From positions 496,001-560,000 of the forward strand of contig BROG01000404.1 of NCBI GenBank assembly GCA_030159075.1: a stretch of DNA of 64,000 nt, read 5' to 3'. This stretch comes from Atrina japonica (lineage: Eukaryota > Mollusca > Bivalvia > Pterioida > Pinnidae). The position numbers were made by a program, and so were the translations under genes. Numbering within the stretch: the first letter of the stretch is position 1; each line of letters opens with the position of its first letter. Below the pieces are notes generated by a model. The model made no database searches and was not told where the DNA came from. It saw only the letters and a program-made list of their open reading frames with translations. Positions 27,177 to 41,000 of the stretch are shown here, piece by piece.

Positions 27177-28824
27177 AATGTAAATTGTGGTACCCGCAAA
27201 ACACACACATATAATATTTACATACACGTCCAAATTTAACTAGGGCGAGTACAAATTAAGGTTTGGCACTGTGCATCTCTTTGTGCATCGTGTCAAATTT
27301 CAACTTGTGACCCAAATACGCATCCGTAATTAGGAAAAAATATCTTCCGACATAATATCTTGTTAATACGACATAATATTTTGCTATAACGACATAATAT
27401 CTTGTTATAACAAAATCATATCTTGTTATTACAACATAATGTCTTGTTATAACAAGATAATTGATATTTTTGTTATAACAAATATCTTCATATGTTGTTA
27501 TTACGGTGATAAAAACATATTTTTGTTATATACGACATACTATTTTGTGTTAAAACAACATAAAAGATATCATGTTATTACGAACATACTTATAATATCT
27601 TGTTATAACAAGATAATTCGGTTATAACCTTTCACGTGATAAATTATATCTAACATTTGTATTATTACTTGTTATTAAAGAGACATAATAAACTAGTATG
27701 ACAAGGGTATAAATTGTTATAACGACATACAGACCAAGCTACAGATCTTGTTATAAAAGATAATTCATATTGTCGTTATAGGGACAGTTTCACATAAATA
27801 ATTAAGATGTAATTACTGGATGTTTTCTTTTTATCTATGATTTCTTTTGTAGATGTGGAAATGGAACATTTGTGGATCAAAATTTGCAGCATGTTGGAGA
27901 TGTAAAAATAAGGAAATCTGTCAGAAATCTGATGGGTATGTTATAAATGGATGTCATAATACACGTGCATCTCGTCTATAATCCGGCTATTTTCACATTC
28001 ACACGTCCAAATTTTTAGGCGCGAGCTATCAAATTAAGGTTCGGCATATATATCTCTTCCAATTTGTTACCCAGACACGCATATTTGTATTAATATCTTA
28101 CCTAACTATTTTTGGACTTAATTAGTATCGATAAAACAAAATCATCCTATGTATAATACAACAAATGGTCCTTGTATATAACAAGGATAATTGAAAAACT
28201 TCATATGTTTGTTATTGACGACATAATATTTTTTCATGACATACTATTTTGTGGATTACAATATACATTTATAACATCATACAAATTAGACAATAGGACG
28301 GACATACGGACAGACATACTACGACAAAGCATACACGGACCACATAATTGTATACCATCAAAAATACACATCTTACGTTATAATCGACATTTTAAGTCGT
28401 TTTCAACAAAATATGATGAAAATATTTGTAATTAGACCTATGGGGAGCGTTATGCGGCTCCGTACAAACCAACAGAACAGTTAATATATGGGGGGTATAC
28501 ATTTACATCATCACAAATAGATAGACACAGACATCACAAGACAGAGTCAGATCATCATAAATAATTAATGATTTAGTAATATTGGGATGCGAGCAGATCT
28601 TTTTTATCATTAAAGTACAAATATGATTTCTTTAATAGAATGTGGAGATGGAAGATTTGGATCAAACTGCAGCAAGAACTGTGGAGAGTGTAAAAATAAG
28701 GAAATCTGTCAGAAATCTGATGGGCTATGTGTAAATGGATGTCAAGATGGATATCACGGGCAAACGTGCATTGATGGTAAATACCCAGTATTTAGTATGG
28801 AGTTCATATAAAATTATCATACTT

Positions 28825-28912
<88 letters not shown>

Positions 28913-30000
28913 TGTGGTACCAAAACACACATATAATATTTACAAACACGTCCAAATTTAACTAGGGCGAGTACAATTAGAGGTTTAGCACGGTGCATTT
29001 TTTGTGCATCGTGTCAAATTCAACTTGTGACCCAAATACGCCTCCGTAATTAGGAAGTAATATCTTCCGACATAATATCTTGTTATTACGACATAATTTT
29101 TTGCTATAACGACATAATATCTTGTTAATACAACATAATGTCTTGTTATAACAAGATATATGATATTTTGTTATAACAACTTCTTATGTTGTTATTACGA
29201 CATAATATTTTGTTATTACGACATACTGTTTTGTTATAACAACATAATATCTTGTTATTACGACATAATATATTGTTATAACAAGGTAATTACTATGTCG
29301 TGATAAAAACATAACATCTTGTTATTACGACATAGTATTTTGTTATAACGACATAATATCTTGTTATAAAAGATAATTCATATGTCGTTATTACGACATA
29401 ATATCTTGTTATAAGGACATAATATCTTGTTATAATAAGATAATACACATCTCGTTATAACGACATTTTAAGTCGTTTTAACAAGATATATCTGTTTTGA
29501 CAACATATTTGTATTATTACCTATGGGACGTATCGGTTTCCGTACCAAACAGACAGAAAAACAAACTGGCTTCATGACAGGGGTATAAATTTACATCATA
29601 CAAATAAACGGACGGACGGACAGACATACATACAAGCAGACAGACATCAAACATATACACTGATGAAAAGTTAGAGAAGTTAATATATGGGTAAATGCAC
29701 AGATAGACAATTTCATCATAAAATAATTAAAGATGTAATATTGATTTCTTTTTTATCATTAAAGTACAAATATGATTTCTTTTGTAGAATGTGGAAATGG
29801 AACATTTGGATCAAATTGCAGCAAGAACTGTGGAAAGTGTAAAAATAATGTAATATGTCAGAAATCTGATGGGCTATGTGTAAATGGATGTCAAGATGGA
29901 TATCACGGGCAAACGTGCATTGATGGTAAAACACCCAGTATTTAGTATGGTACGTTCAGATAAAACACTATAATATTGTTGTCTATATACTAATCATACT

Positions 30001-30045
<45 letters not shown>

Positions 30046-31179
30046 ATATATATATAAATTGTGGTACCAAAACACACATATAATATTTACATACACGTCC
30101 AAATTTAACTAGGGCGAGTACAGTTAGAGGTTTAGCACTGTGCATTCTTTGTGCATCGTGTCAAATTCAACTTGTGATCCCAAATACGCCTCCGTAATTA
30201 GGAAGTAATATCTTTCGACATAATATCTTGTTATTACGACATAATTTTTGCTATAACGACATAATATCTTGTTAATACAACATAATGTCTTGTTATAACA
30301 AGATAATTGATATTTTGTTATAACAACTTCATATGTTGTTATTACGACATAATATTTTGTTATTATGACATGCTATTTTGTTATAACAACATAATATCTT
30401 GTTATTACGACATAATATCTTGTTATAACGAGGTAATTCCTATCTCGTGATAAAAACATAACTTTGTGTTATTACGAGATAGTATTTTGTTATAACGACA
30501 TAATATCTTGTTATAAAAGATAATTCAAATGTCGTTATGACGACATAATATCCTGTTATAAGGACATAATATCTTGTTATAATAAGATAATACACATCTC
30601 GTTATAACGACATTTTAAGTCGTTTTAACAAGATATATCTTTTTGACAACATATTTGTTTTATTACCTTTGGGACGTATCGGCTTCCGTACCAAAGAGAC
30701 AGAAAAATAAACTGGCTTCATGACAGTGGTATAAATTTACATCATACAAATAGACGGACGGACGGACAGACATACAGACAAGCTGACAGACATCAAACAT
30801 ATACACTGATGAAAAGTTAGAGAAGTTAATATATGGGTAAATGCACAGATAGACAATTTCATCATAAAATAATTAAAGATGTAATATTGATTTCTTTTTT
30901 TATCATTAAAGTACAAATATGATTTCTTTTGTAGAATGTGGAAATGGAACATTTGGATCAAATTGCAGCAAGAACTGTGGAAAGGTAAAAAAAATAAGGA
31001 AAATCTGTCAGAAATCTGATGGGCTATGTGTAAATGGATGTCAAGATGGATATCACGGGCAAATGTGCATTGATGGTAAACACCCAGTATTTAGTATGGA
31101 GTTCATATAAAACTATAATACTTGTGATATATATATATATATATATATAATATATAATATAGATATATATATTTATATA

Positions 31180-31222
<43 letters not shown>

Positions 31223-32331
31223 TATAAAAATGTAAATTGTGGTACCAAAACACACATAAAATATTTGCATACATGTCGAAATTTAACTAGGGCGAGTACA
31301 ATTAGAGCTTTGGCACTATGCATTCTTTGTGCATCGTGTCAAATTCAACTTGTGACCCAAATACGCCTCCGTATTTAGGAAATAATATCTTCCGACATAA
31401 TATCTTGTTATTAACGACATAATATTTTGCTATAAACGACATAATATTTTAATTATTGTTATAACAACATAATATCTTGTTATTACAACATAATGTCTTC
31501 TTATAACAAGATAATTGATATTTTGTTATAACAACTTCATATGTTGTTATTATGACATAATATTTTTGTTATTACGACATACTATTTTTTTATAACAACA
31601 TAATATCTTGTTATTACGACATAATATCTTGTTATAACAAGGTAATTTCTATCTCGTGATAAAAACATAACATCTTGTTATTACGACATAGTATTTTGTT
31701 ATAACGACATAATATTTTGTTATAAAAGATAATTCATATGTCGTTATTTCGACATAATATTTCGTGATAAGGACATAATATCTTGTTATAATAAGATAAT
31801 ACACATCTTATAACGACATTTTAAGTCGTTTTAACAAAATATATATCTGTTTTGACAACATATTTGTATTATTACCTATGGGACGTATCGGCTTCCGTAC
31901 CAAACAGACAGAAAAACAAACTGGCTTCATGACAGGGGTATACATTTACATCATACAAATAGACGGACGGACGGACAGACATACAGACAAGCAGACAGAC
32001 ATCAAACGTATACACTGATGAAAAGTTAGAGAAGTTAATATATGGGTAAATGCACAGATAGACAATTTCATCATAAAATAATTAAAGATGTAATATGGAC
32101 TTCTTTTATATCATTAAAGTACAAATATGATTTCTTTTGTAGAATGTGGAGATGGAACATTTGGATCCAATTGCAGCAAGAACTGTGGAAAGTGTAAAAA
32201 TAATGAAATCTGTCAGAAATCTGATGGGCTATGTGTAAATGGATGTCAAGATGGATATCACGGGCAAACGTGCATTGATGGTAAATACCCAGTATTTAGT
32301 ATGGAGTTCATATAAAACTATCATACTTGAG

Positions 32332-32409
<78 letters not shown>

Positions 32410-33485
32410 AATTATGGTACAAATTGTGGTACCAAAACACACATATAATATTTACATACACGTCCAAATAACTAGGGCGAGTACAATTAGAGGTTTAGCA
32501 CTGTGCATTGTTTGTGCATCGTGTCAAATTCAACTTGTGACCCAAATACGCCTCCGTAATTAGGAAGTAATATCTTTCGACATAATATCTTGTTATTACG
32601 ACATAATTTTTGCTATAACGACATAATATCTTGTTAATACAACATAATGTCTTGTTATAACAAGATAATTGATATTTTGTTATAACAACTTCATATGTTG
32701 TTATTACGACATAATATTTTGTTATTACGACATGCTATTTTGTTATAACAACATAATATCTTGTTATTACGACATAATATCTTGTTATAACAAGGTAATT
32801 CCTATCTCGTGATTAAAACATAACATCGTGTTATTACGACATAGTATTTTGTTATAACGGCATAATATCTTGTTATAAAAGATAATTCAAATGTCGTTAT
32901 TACGACATAATATTTTGTTATAAGGACATAATATCTTGTTATAATAAGATAATACACATCTCCTTATAACGACATTTTAAGTCGTTTTAACAAGATATAT
33001 CTGTTTTGACAACATATTTGTTTTATTACCTATGGGACGTATCGGCTTCCGTACCAAAGAGACAGAAAAATAAACTGGCTTCATGACAGGGGTATAAATT
33101 TACATCATACAAATAGACGGACGGACGGACAGACATACAGACAAGCTGACAGACATCAAACATATACACTGATGAAAAGTTAGAGAAGTTAATATATGGG
33201 TAAATGCACAGATAGACAATTTCATCATAAAATAATTAAAGATGTAATATGGATTTCTTTTTTATCATTAAAGTACAAATATGATTTCTTTTGTAGAATG
33301 TGGAAATGGAACATTTGGATCAAATTGCAGCAAGAACTGTGGAAAGTGTAAAAATAATGAAATCTGTCAGAAATCTGATGGGCTATGTGTAAATGGATGT
33401 CAAGATGGATATCACGGGCAAACGTGCATTGATGGTAAACACCCAGTATTTAGTATGGAGTTCATATAAAATTATCATACTTGTG

Positions 33486-33548
<63 letters not shown>

Positions 33549-36500
33549 ATATATATTATATATATATATATATATAAATGTAAATTGTGGTACCAAAACA
33601 TAAATATAATATTTACATACACGTCCAAATTTAACTAGGGCGAGTACAATTAGAGGTTTGGCACTGTGCATTCTTTGTGCATCGTATCAAATTCAATTTG
33701 TGACCCAAATACGCCTCCGTAATTAAGAAATAATATCTTCCGACATAATATCTTGTTATTACGACATAATATTTTGCTATAACGACATAATATCTTGTTA
33801 TAACAACATCATATCTTTTTATTACAACATAATGTCTTGTTATAACAAGATAATTGATATTTTTGTTATATAACAACTTCATATGTTGTTATTACACGAC
33901 ATAATATTTTGTTATTAACACGACATAACTATTTTGTTATAACAACATAATATTCTTGTTATACGACATATAATATCTTGTTATAACAGGGTAATTCCTA
34001 TCTCGTGATAAAAACATAACATCTTGTTATTACGACATAGTATTTTGTTATAACAACATAATATCTTGTTATAAAAGATAATTCATATGTCGTTATTACG
34101 ACATAATATTTTGTTATAAGGACATAATATCTTGTTATAATAAGATAATACACATATCGTTATAACGACATTTTAAGTCGTTTTAACAAAATATATATCT
34201 CTTTTGACAACATATTTGTATTATTACCTATGGGACGTATCGGCTTCCGTACCAAACAGACAGAAAAACAAACTGGCTTCATGACAGGGGTATACATTTA
34301 CATCATACAAATAGACGGACAGACATACAGACAAGCAGACAGACATCAAACATATACACTAATGAAAAGTTAGAGAAGTTAATATATGGGTAAATGCACA
34401 GATAGACAATTTCATCATAAAATAATTAAAGATGTGATATGGACTTCTTTTATATCATTAAAGTACAAATATGATTTCTTTTGTAGAATGTGGAGATGGA
34501 ACATTTGGATCAAATTGCAGCAAGAACTGTGGAAAGTGTAAAAATAAGGAAATATGTCAGAAATCTGATGGGCTATGTGTAAATGGATGTCAAGATGGAT
34601 ATCACGGGCAAACGTGCATTGATGGTAAACACCCAGTATTTAGTATGGAGTTCATATAAAATGTGGTACCAAAACACACATATAATATTTACATACACGT
34701 CCAAATTTAACTAGGGCGAGTATAATTAGAGGTTTGGCACTGTGCATTCTTTGTGCATCGTGTCAAATTCAACTTGTGACCCAAATACGCCTCCGTAATT
34801 AGGAAATAATATCTTCCGACATAATATCTTGTTATTACGACATAATATTTTGCTATAACGACATAATATCTTGTTATAACAACATAATATCTTGTTATTA
34901 CAACATAATGTCTTGTTATAACAAGATAATTGATATTTTGTTATAACAACTTCATATGTTGTTATTACGACATAATATTTTGTTATTACGACATACTATT
35001 TTGTTATAACAACATAATATTTTGTTATTACGACATAATATCTTGTTATAACAAGATAATTCCTATCTCGTGATAAAAACATAACATCTTGTTATTACGA
35101 CATAGTATTTTGTTATAACGACATAATATCTTGTTATAAAAGATAATTCATATGTCGTTATTACGACCATATATCTTGTTATAAGGACATAATATCTTGT
35201 TATAATAAGTTGAGTTAATATAAAATTATCACACTGTTTATTTATAAATATAAAAGTCAAAATGACGTAATATGAGGCATTGTTTGGGGGTTTTATAATG
35301 CTAGTCAAATAAGATATTCAATAAGTACAGAAGTACGTTTCAACACAGTAAATACATCTATAACCAAAGAAAAAGAATTTGGAGGGGGTGGGGGTTTCTG
35401 TAAGATATATTTCATATATTATATTTGATGTATAATACCAATATTATTACCGTCATCTGATGCATTAAACCAAATATTAGGCCTATGCCCTGTAAATATT
35501 AGCTTGTAGTAAATGTGACGCAATATGGGGCACAGAACGGGTGCACTAGTAAACACAATAAAAATAAATTGATTGAAAGGTTAAATAAATTTAATAATTA
35601 TCTGTCAATACTACTGCCATTATAGTCGAATTTTCTGTCAGACATAAAACTAGATTGTTTTTACGGTAGATTAATTTTTATTATTAAACAATACCACTAC
35701 AAGCATTCTCATCCTTTATCGACCCTTGATGAAGATGTCAATGTTTACCTTCTGTATTTTCCGTTGATAATGGATGACGAATGCGTTTAGGCCTAGAACG
35801 TTTGATTTTAAGGTCATCACCTGTTTAAAAGATGGAATTTACATAAAAGTGGACATTGTTACCAAAATAAACTTTATTTGTTTTTAATTAAAATGATAGA
35901 ATAATTGGTTTGCCAAAAGAATGATCGTTTGGACAAAAGAAAAAGAAAACAAACAAACAAACAAAAAAACACATAACAACAAAAAAAAAACCCACAAAAA
36001 CAAAACAATTACCAGATAAAAAAATCGTTCAGGCTCAGCCGAACAATGACTAGACCTAAATTTGCTTCGAGATACTTCTACAAAATTTAATAAAAGTCTT
36101 AGCTGTGTTTAAAATAAAGTTTCAGATAGATCTAAAACTTAATTTTTTCGAGAAATTTAGTCCAGAGTGCTAGAGCTGAATATGTTGATTTCGAATATTT
36201 ATAATATCTGTGTAGTTTATACATACTGTCTCGTGAGGTATTTTCCATATTTTCAAGGGACAGAGTTGGATGTGGAAGCAAATAAAATTTTTCCCACCTC
36301 TTGATTTCAAGAGGTCCGTGTTTGTCCATTTTGTTTACTAGATTTGTACGTATATCCTGGACATCCTAATGATTTATACCTTGGTATCTGAGACTTTTTA
36401 TATATTTACCTATATGTAGAGATAAAGTAAAGTAAAACAAAGCGTAGACAAAAGCTATAGAATTCTAAATGGATAGACAAAGCCAGATTGGGTCCAGGAT

Positions 36501-37713
36501 TTCAATTTACAGAGAAGGGAGAGTGTATAAAAGTAGCGAGGCGCGAAAAGTATGATAATTTATTTTTATTAATTTTCAACTTTTTATTTAAAATAAATTA
36601 TGGGTTTTAAACATTTTGTGTGTAATTCCATGGTTTTATGTTGATTTTTACTTACACAACACCTATATTTTAGTGTGAAAGAGTGTTGCCTATGCCCTCA
36701 ACGTCCCACTTGAATCCGCCACTGTGAATGCAACTTCTATCTGTCTATCTGTCCGTTTTCCGATCTATCTATCTATTTTGGGGGTGATAGCGTTATGGAA
36801 ATTTATTTTTATATTTGGATATGAATATGAAAGTAAAACTGAAACCACTCTGCAATATTCGTTCATGCAAGTTCATTCACATGACGTGGTGTAGACTAAA
36901 GGGGATGTAGGCAAAGTCGACTCTTCCATCATTATGACGTCATCTTCATTTTTTGCAAAACATGATGTGCCAGTGCAACTGGTCATAAAAAGAACTGAGA
37001 AGCACGTACGCAATTCTGATTAAATTTTAGCCAATTAGAGGCCACAACTGCCATGTTTTTTATGGATTCACACCTCGAACACAATTCTAGTATAACACAT
37101 TGAGTAATTATTTCCTGTTAAGTTTCATTGAAATACATACAGCGATTGTAGAGAGAAGTTGGAAATGGACCAACCAATAAGAGGTCAGGAATGGATAAAT
37201 GAAACTTTGATATGACCCCTTAGAACTAATGCACGGCAACCCCCTGTTTTTATTTCTTCATATAGTTATATCTGAGCATGGCTTTTACATATATTACGAA
37301 TGTTTAAAAAGCTAGGTCAGACATATGAAAATAATGAAAAAGTCTTAATTTGTCATTAAAAAAAAAACATTAGGTTAAATTACTTTTGAGACAAGTTGTG
37401 AACGGTGTGACATGCCAGTGGAGGACGCTGAATCCTTCTGGACACCTGGTCCTATCCCGTTTGGTATTCGCAATTGTTCTTCCTGCTGAGACCAATGCAT
37501 ATCTAATTCGTCGTGATCTAATGGCCTTGAGCTTCGTTTAGTAATTGATACTTCTTAATTTCTACTTCTCTCTTTAAATCATTTTAATAGTACAGATTTT
37601 ATGACACAAATTTGATCAAAATCGCTACAACAGAAGTTTTCCTATTTTAAATTGTACTCGGCCTCCTAGTAGGTAGTAGATAGGGAGCAGTTAACATAAA
37701 AGTTCACATGCAG

Positions 37714-37797
<84 letters not shown>

Positions 37798-37845
37798 GTA
37801 GATAGATAAATAGATAGATAGATAGATAGAAAGATAGATAGATAA

Positions 37846-37878
<33 letters not shown>

Positions 37879-37907
37879 TAGACAGATAGATAGATACATG
37901 CATGCAT

Positions 37908-37942
<35 letters not shown>

Positions 37943-37970
37943 TACATACATACATACATACATACATACA

Positions 37971-38001
<31 letters not shown>

Positions 38002-41000
38002 TTTGACGAAGCTTCAGATGAAACAAGTATCAATAATACTCAACCAAATCTAAGTTATTCGGCCTGATCGGATTGGGTGGATTCAGGGTTGGACCAAAAA
38101 GGCCTCACGGAGCACCTCTCTTAGAATTGTTTTCTTCTGAACAGCTGTATAGATTGAATAAGTGATCTACATAGATGTATGATTCCAGGTTTTGTATTTT
38201 CGTTGAAATCGCGTTTCAGACTTTATTATTTTCATTGAATTTTGTCTTGTATGATGTCTTTGATATTTTTTACCGTGAATTCATAACGATGCATTAACTT
38301 TACAAGTTTTACCTGTTAGGTGAAGAAATACTTTCGTGAAAGAATGTTTATTGATGTTTAGTTTTTAGTATGGCATATAGGGAAACAAATACAACTTTTA
38401 TCTAATTACCGACTTCTTAAATGTGCTCTTTCATTCTGATCTACTAGTTTAAATAAGCTCCTGCTGAATAGCATTTTTGTCTGCGATGGTCCAAGCGGAG
38501 GTTCGACTAACAGCCATTTTTTACAATAGATATTGTTTTTACATTGGTATATTAATTGGCCTTGTGTGATTCCACTTTTTGAGTTCTCCTTTTAGAGATA
38601 TACATTTTAAAATTTGAACTCAATAGACCCTTTAGCAGTAACTGCAGTCCTGTGACTTTGTCGGTCTTCCGGTTGGCAAAATGAAAAAGATACCGGCAAA
38701 AACATATAGTTATAGTAACTGATGTTCTCTTGACGTCATTTTTTACGAGAATCTGTATCATTTTGCAGACTGGAAAAGTCACAGGACCGCAGTTATTGCT
38801 AAAGGATCTATTGATAAAGTCGTATGGACTGACACGATCGTCTTCAGCATTTGCTTTGGCATTTCTTTGGAAAATATATATCTGGAATTATGTTAATAAT
38901 ATCCATGTATTTGTATAAATGAAAGTCATCAGCAAAAGCAGGTCACCACAATATGACGAATATATTATTAAGTGTGGCGTAAGACAATCTTCAAATTCAA
39001 ATACAAACTCACAGGTCTTTGTTATGTGACTTCAATTTAAGGCGTCTCAAAGGGATTTGGACATTCAAACACCTTTCTCGTTATTGACCTATCACGAAAA
39101 ATGAAATAATGGAAAAGTCTGCCAAAAGGTGCCGTTCTCGAAAAGGCAATTGCTTAACTGCATAAAACACAACAAAATATGTGCTTCTTTCACTATACCT
39201 AGTGAAACATAAAAAAAAAAATAAAAATATCATTACGCCTTGAGAAATTCTTTTCTATTAAGTTCTTATTATATAATGCTCATCACCACAAAAGCCCGAA
39301 ACTGTATTATATGAAATAGAAACTGATAATTATTCCCGCAGAATGCGAAAGGCAATGGTATGGAACAAATTGCTCACAGCAGTGTGGAAAATGTCGACTT
39401 GGAGTTCCCTGTGACTTTGTAACTGGCAAATGCATTATGGGATGTGCAAGTGGATGGAGCGGAGAAAACTGTAATCAAGGTAACACAATTCCACAATTGG
39501 CAATAAGTTTTGATGCATTTAACAACACGTACCGTTGTGTGTGTATAACAGTACAGTATAATTTGTATCGATGTCATTTTTTTTTTTTATCTGTAACATA
39601 AAATGGCACAGATACAGTACCAAAGTATTTACCATCAGGTGGTCTACGAGAAATAAACAAATGCAGTGAAAATTGGAGAGACACGACCTCTTATAGATTT
39701 GGATAAACACGACCTCCGAAGATCTAAGGCTTGAATCAGATGTCATATGGATTATTAAGTGTTGACCAGTCAAAATTTGTAATAGACAATCAAAGTATTG
39801 TGTCTTACCAATAATATGTTTTTTGAAGTATTGTCTGCTGGGAATCAACATCTAATAATCATGCCATCTTTCTTGCTCGACGGATTATGTGTTTTACTGT
39901 TTCCTTGTTTACCCATGCGATATTTTATCGACTACTGTAAAGTTTTAAATAAAAAGTGTTTTTTTATATCCATCGTCTTGTATTATTCTCTATAGAATTT
40001 TACTTACTGAAGTTTGTGGACGTCTTAAGAGAAGATTCTTTAAAATATCATTTTCACCGATAGAAATATCACCAGTAATGCCATGTCAGATGGAATCTTA
40101 TTTGACGAAAGACAAAGTGGATGACATTTGACTTTATTTTGTTAGAGATGGTAGATATCTAGGCACCGAAAATAATGTTTTGTAATTACATAGTTTGGAT
40201 GCAATTGTTCCTTTATAGTTATATGAAATACATGTCATTACATACTTTAATTTCAGATACAGCAGTAGGATTGCGTATTTTTACGATTAAAAATTGTTGA
40301 TATTTAAAGCATCTATACCGTCATTTGCAAATTCAAGTATTTTTTAAAGAAAATATATGCTTATGTTCTGAACAGTTATCGTCTATAAACAGGCCGGTCG
40401 GAACAAAATTCATATTGGAGTTGGGGACGTTGAGGCTACAGGAAAGGGTAGGATTCTTTTCCTTAATGCAGACGACAAGAAACATTTTGTGTGTGATAAC
40501 AAAACAATTTGAACCATGCACTTTAATTATCTGGATTGGGGCTTAAGCCCCAACCCACAATTCCTCCCTCGCGTCCGACGGGATGGGGACACATGAAGGT
40601 TTGGATAGTATGTGATTGAAAATATCCATTATAACAAAGGGAAGAGCATAGTCACAAGTGGAAGAATCAGTGTATAGGTTTATTATTGCATCCTGAGAAA
40701 ACTCATTTAGTAGTCGCAAGTGAATAAAAAAAGTCCACTCCGATTGTACTGGAATGTACAGTCAGATGTTACATTGGCGTTTTGTGGAATGAAAAATTAA
40801 ACATTATTTACTATTTCAGGTAATGCAAGCAGAAATAACAATAAATTGTCTATAGGTTTATAACATATATATTTGCTTGTATCTTTTAAATTTAAAAAAT
40901 TATCTAATCAACTCATACACCACTTACGACACATTTTGATTTGTTAAAGTCATTGATTTATAGAACATTTCATTATTTCTCAGGGGTTGATGAGTTTAGC

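Larger units (their letters stand above)
24720..35215 (+). repeat. EGF array 2: tandem repeat carrying seven usable and three decayed EGF exons
   Basis: The unit is about 1.15-1.2 kb, measured exon to exon at 28,639, 29,788, 30,935, 32,143, 33,297 and 34,487. Each unit runs in a fixed order: exon, an (AT)n tract, a segment with AACTAGGGCGAGTACA and GACCCAAATACGCCTCCGTA, a palindrome-rich satellite of about 430 bp, a block with GGGACGTATCGG and AGACGGACGGACGGACAGAC, then TTTCATCATAAAATAATTAA before the next exon. The last unit (34,487) has no (AT)n tract. The array ends inside the satellite at about 35,210. Confidence 0.9.

Noticed and set aside
3040..34659. Small secreted Cys-rich peptides (60-66 codon frames with eight Cys)
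   Set aside because: Each Cys-rich segment is bounded by splice acceptor and donor in phase 1-1. The residues before and after are intron translation, so these are EGF exons and not independent peptide or toxin genes.
36132..36329. Minus-strand frame of 65 codons near the 36-kb dispersed repeat
   Set aside because: It overlaps a dispersed repeat shared with 720-850. No domain recognised and no second supporting frame.
37666..38033. Three long minus-strand frames rich in Tyr, Val, Cys, Leu and Ser
   Set aside because: They come entirely from GATA/CAGA/CATA tetranucleotide repeats, which are open in all three frames.
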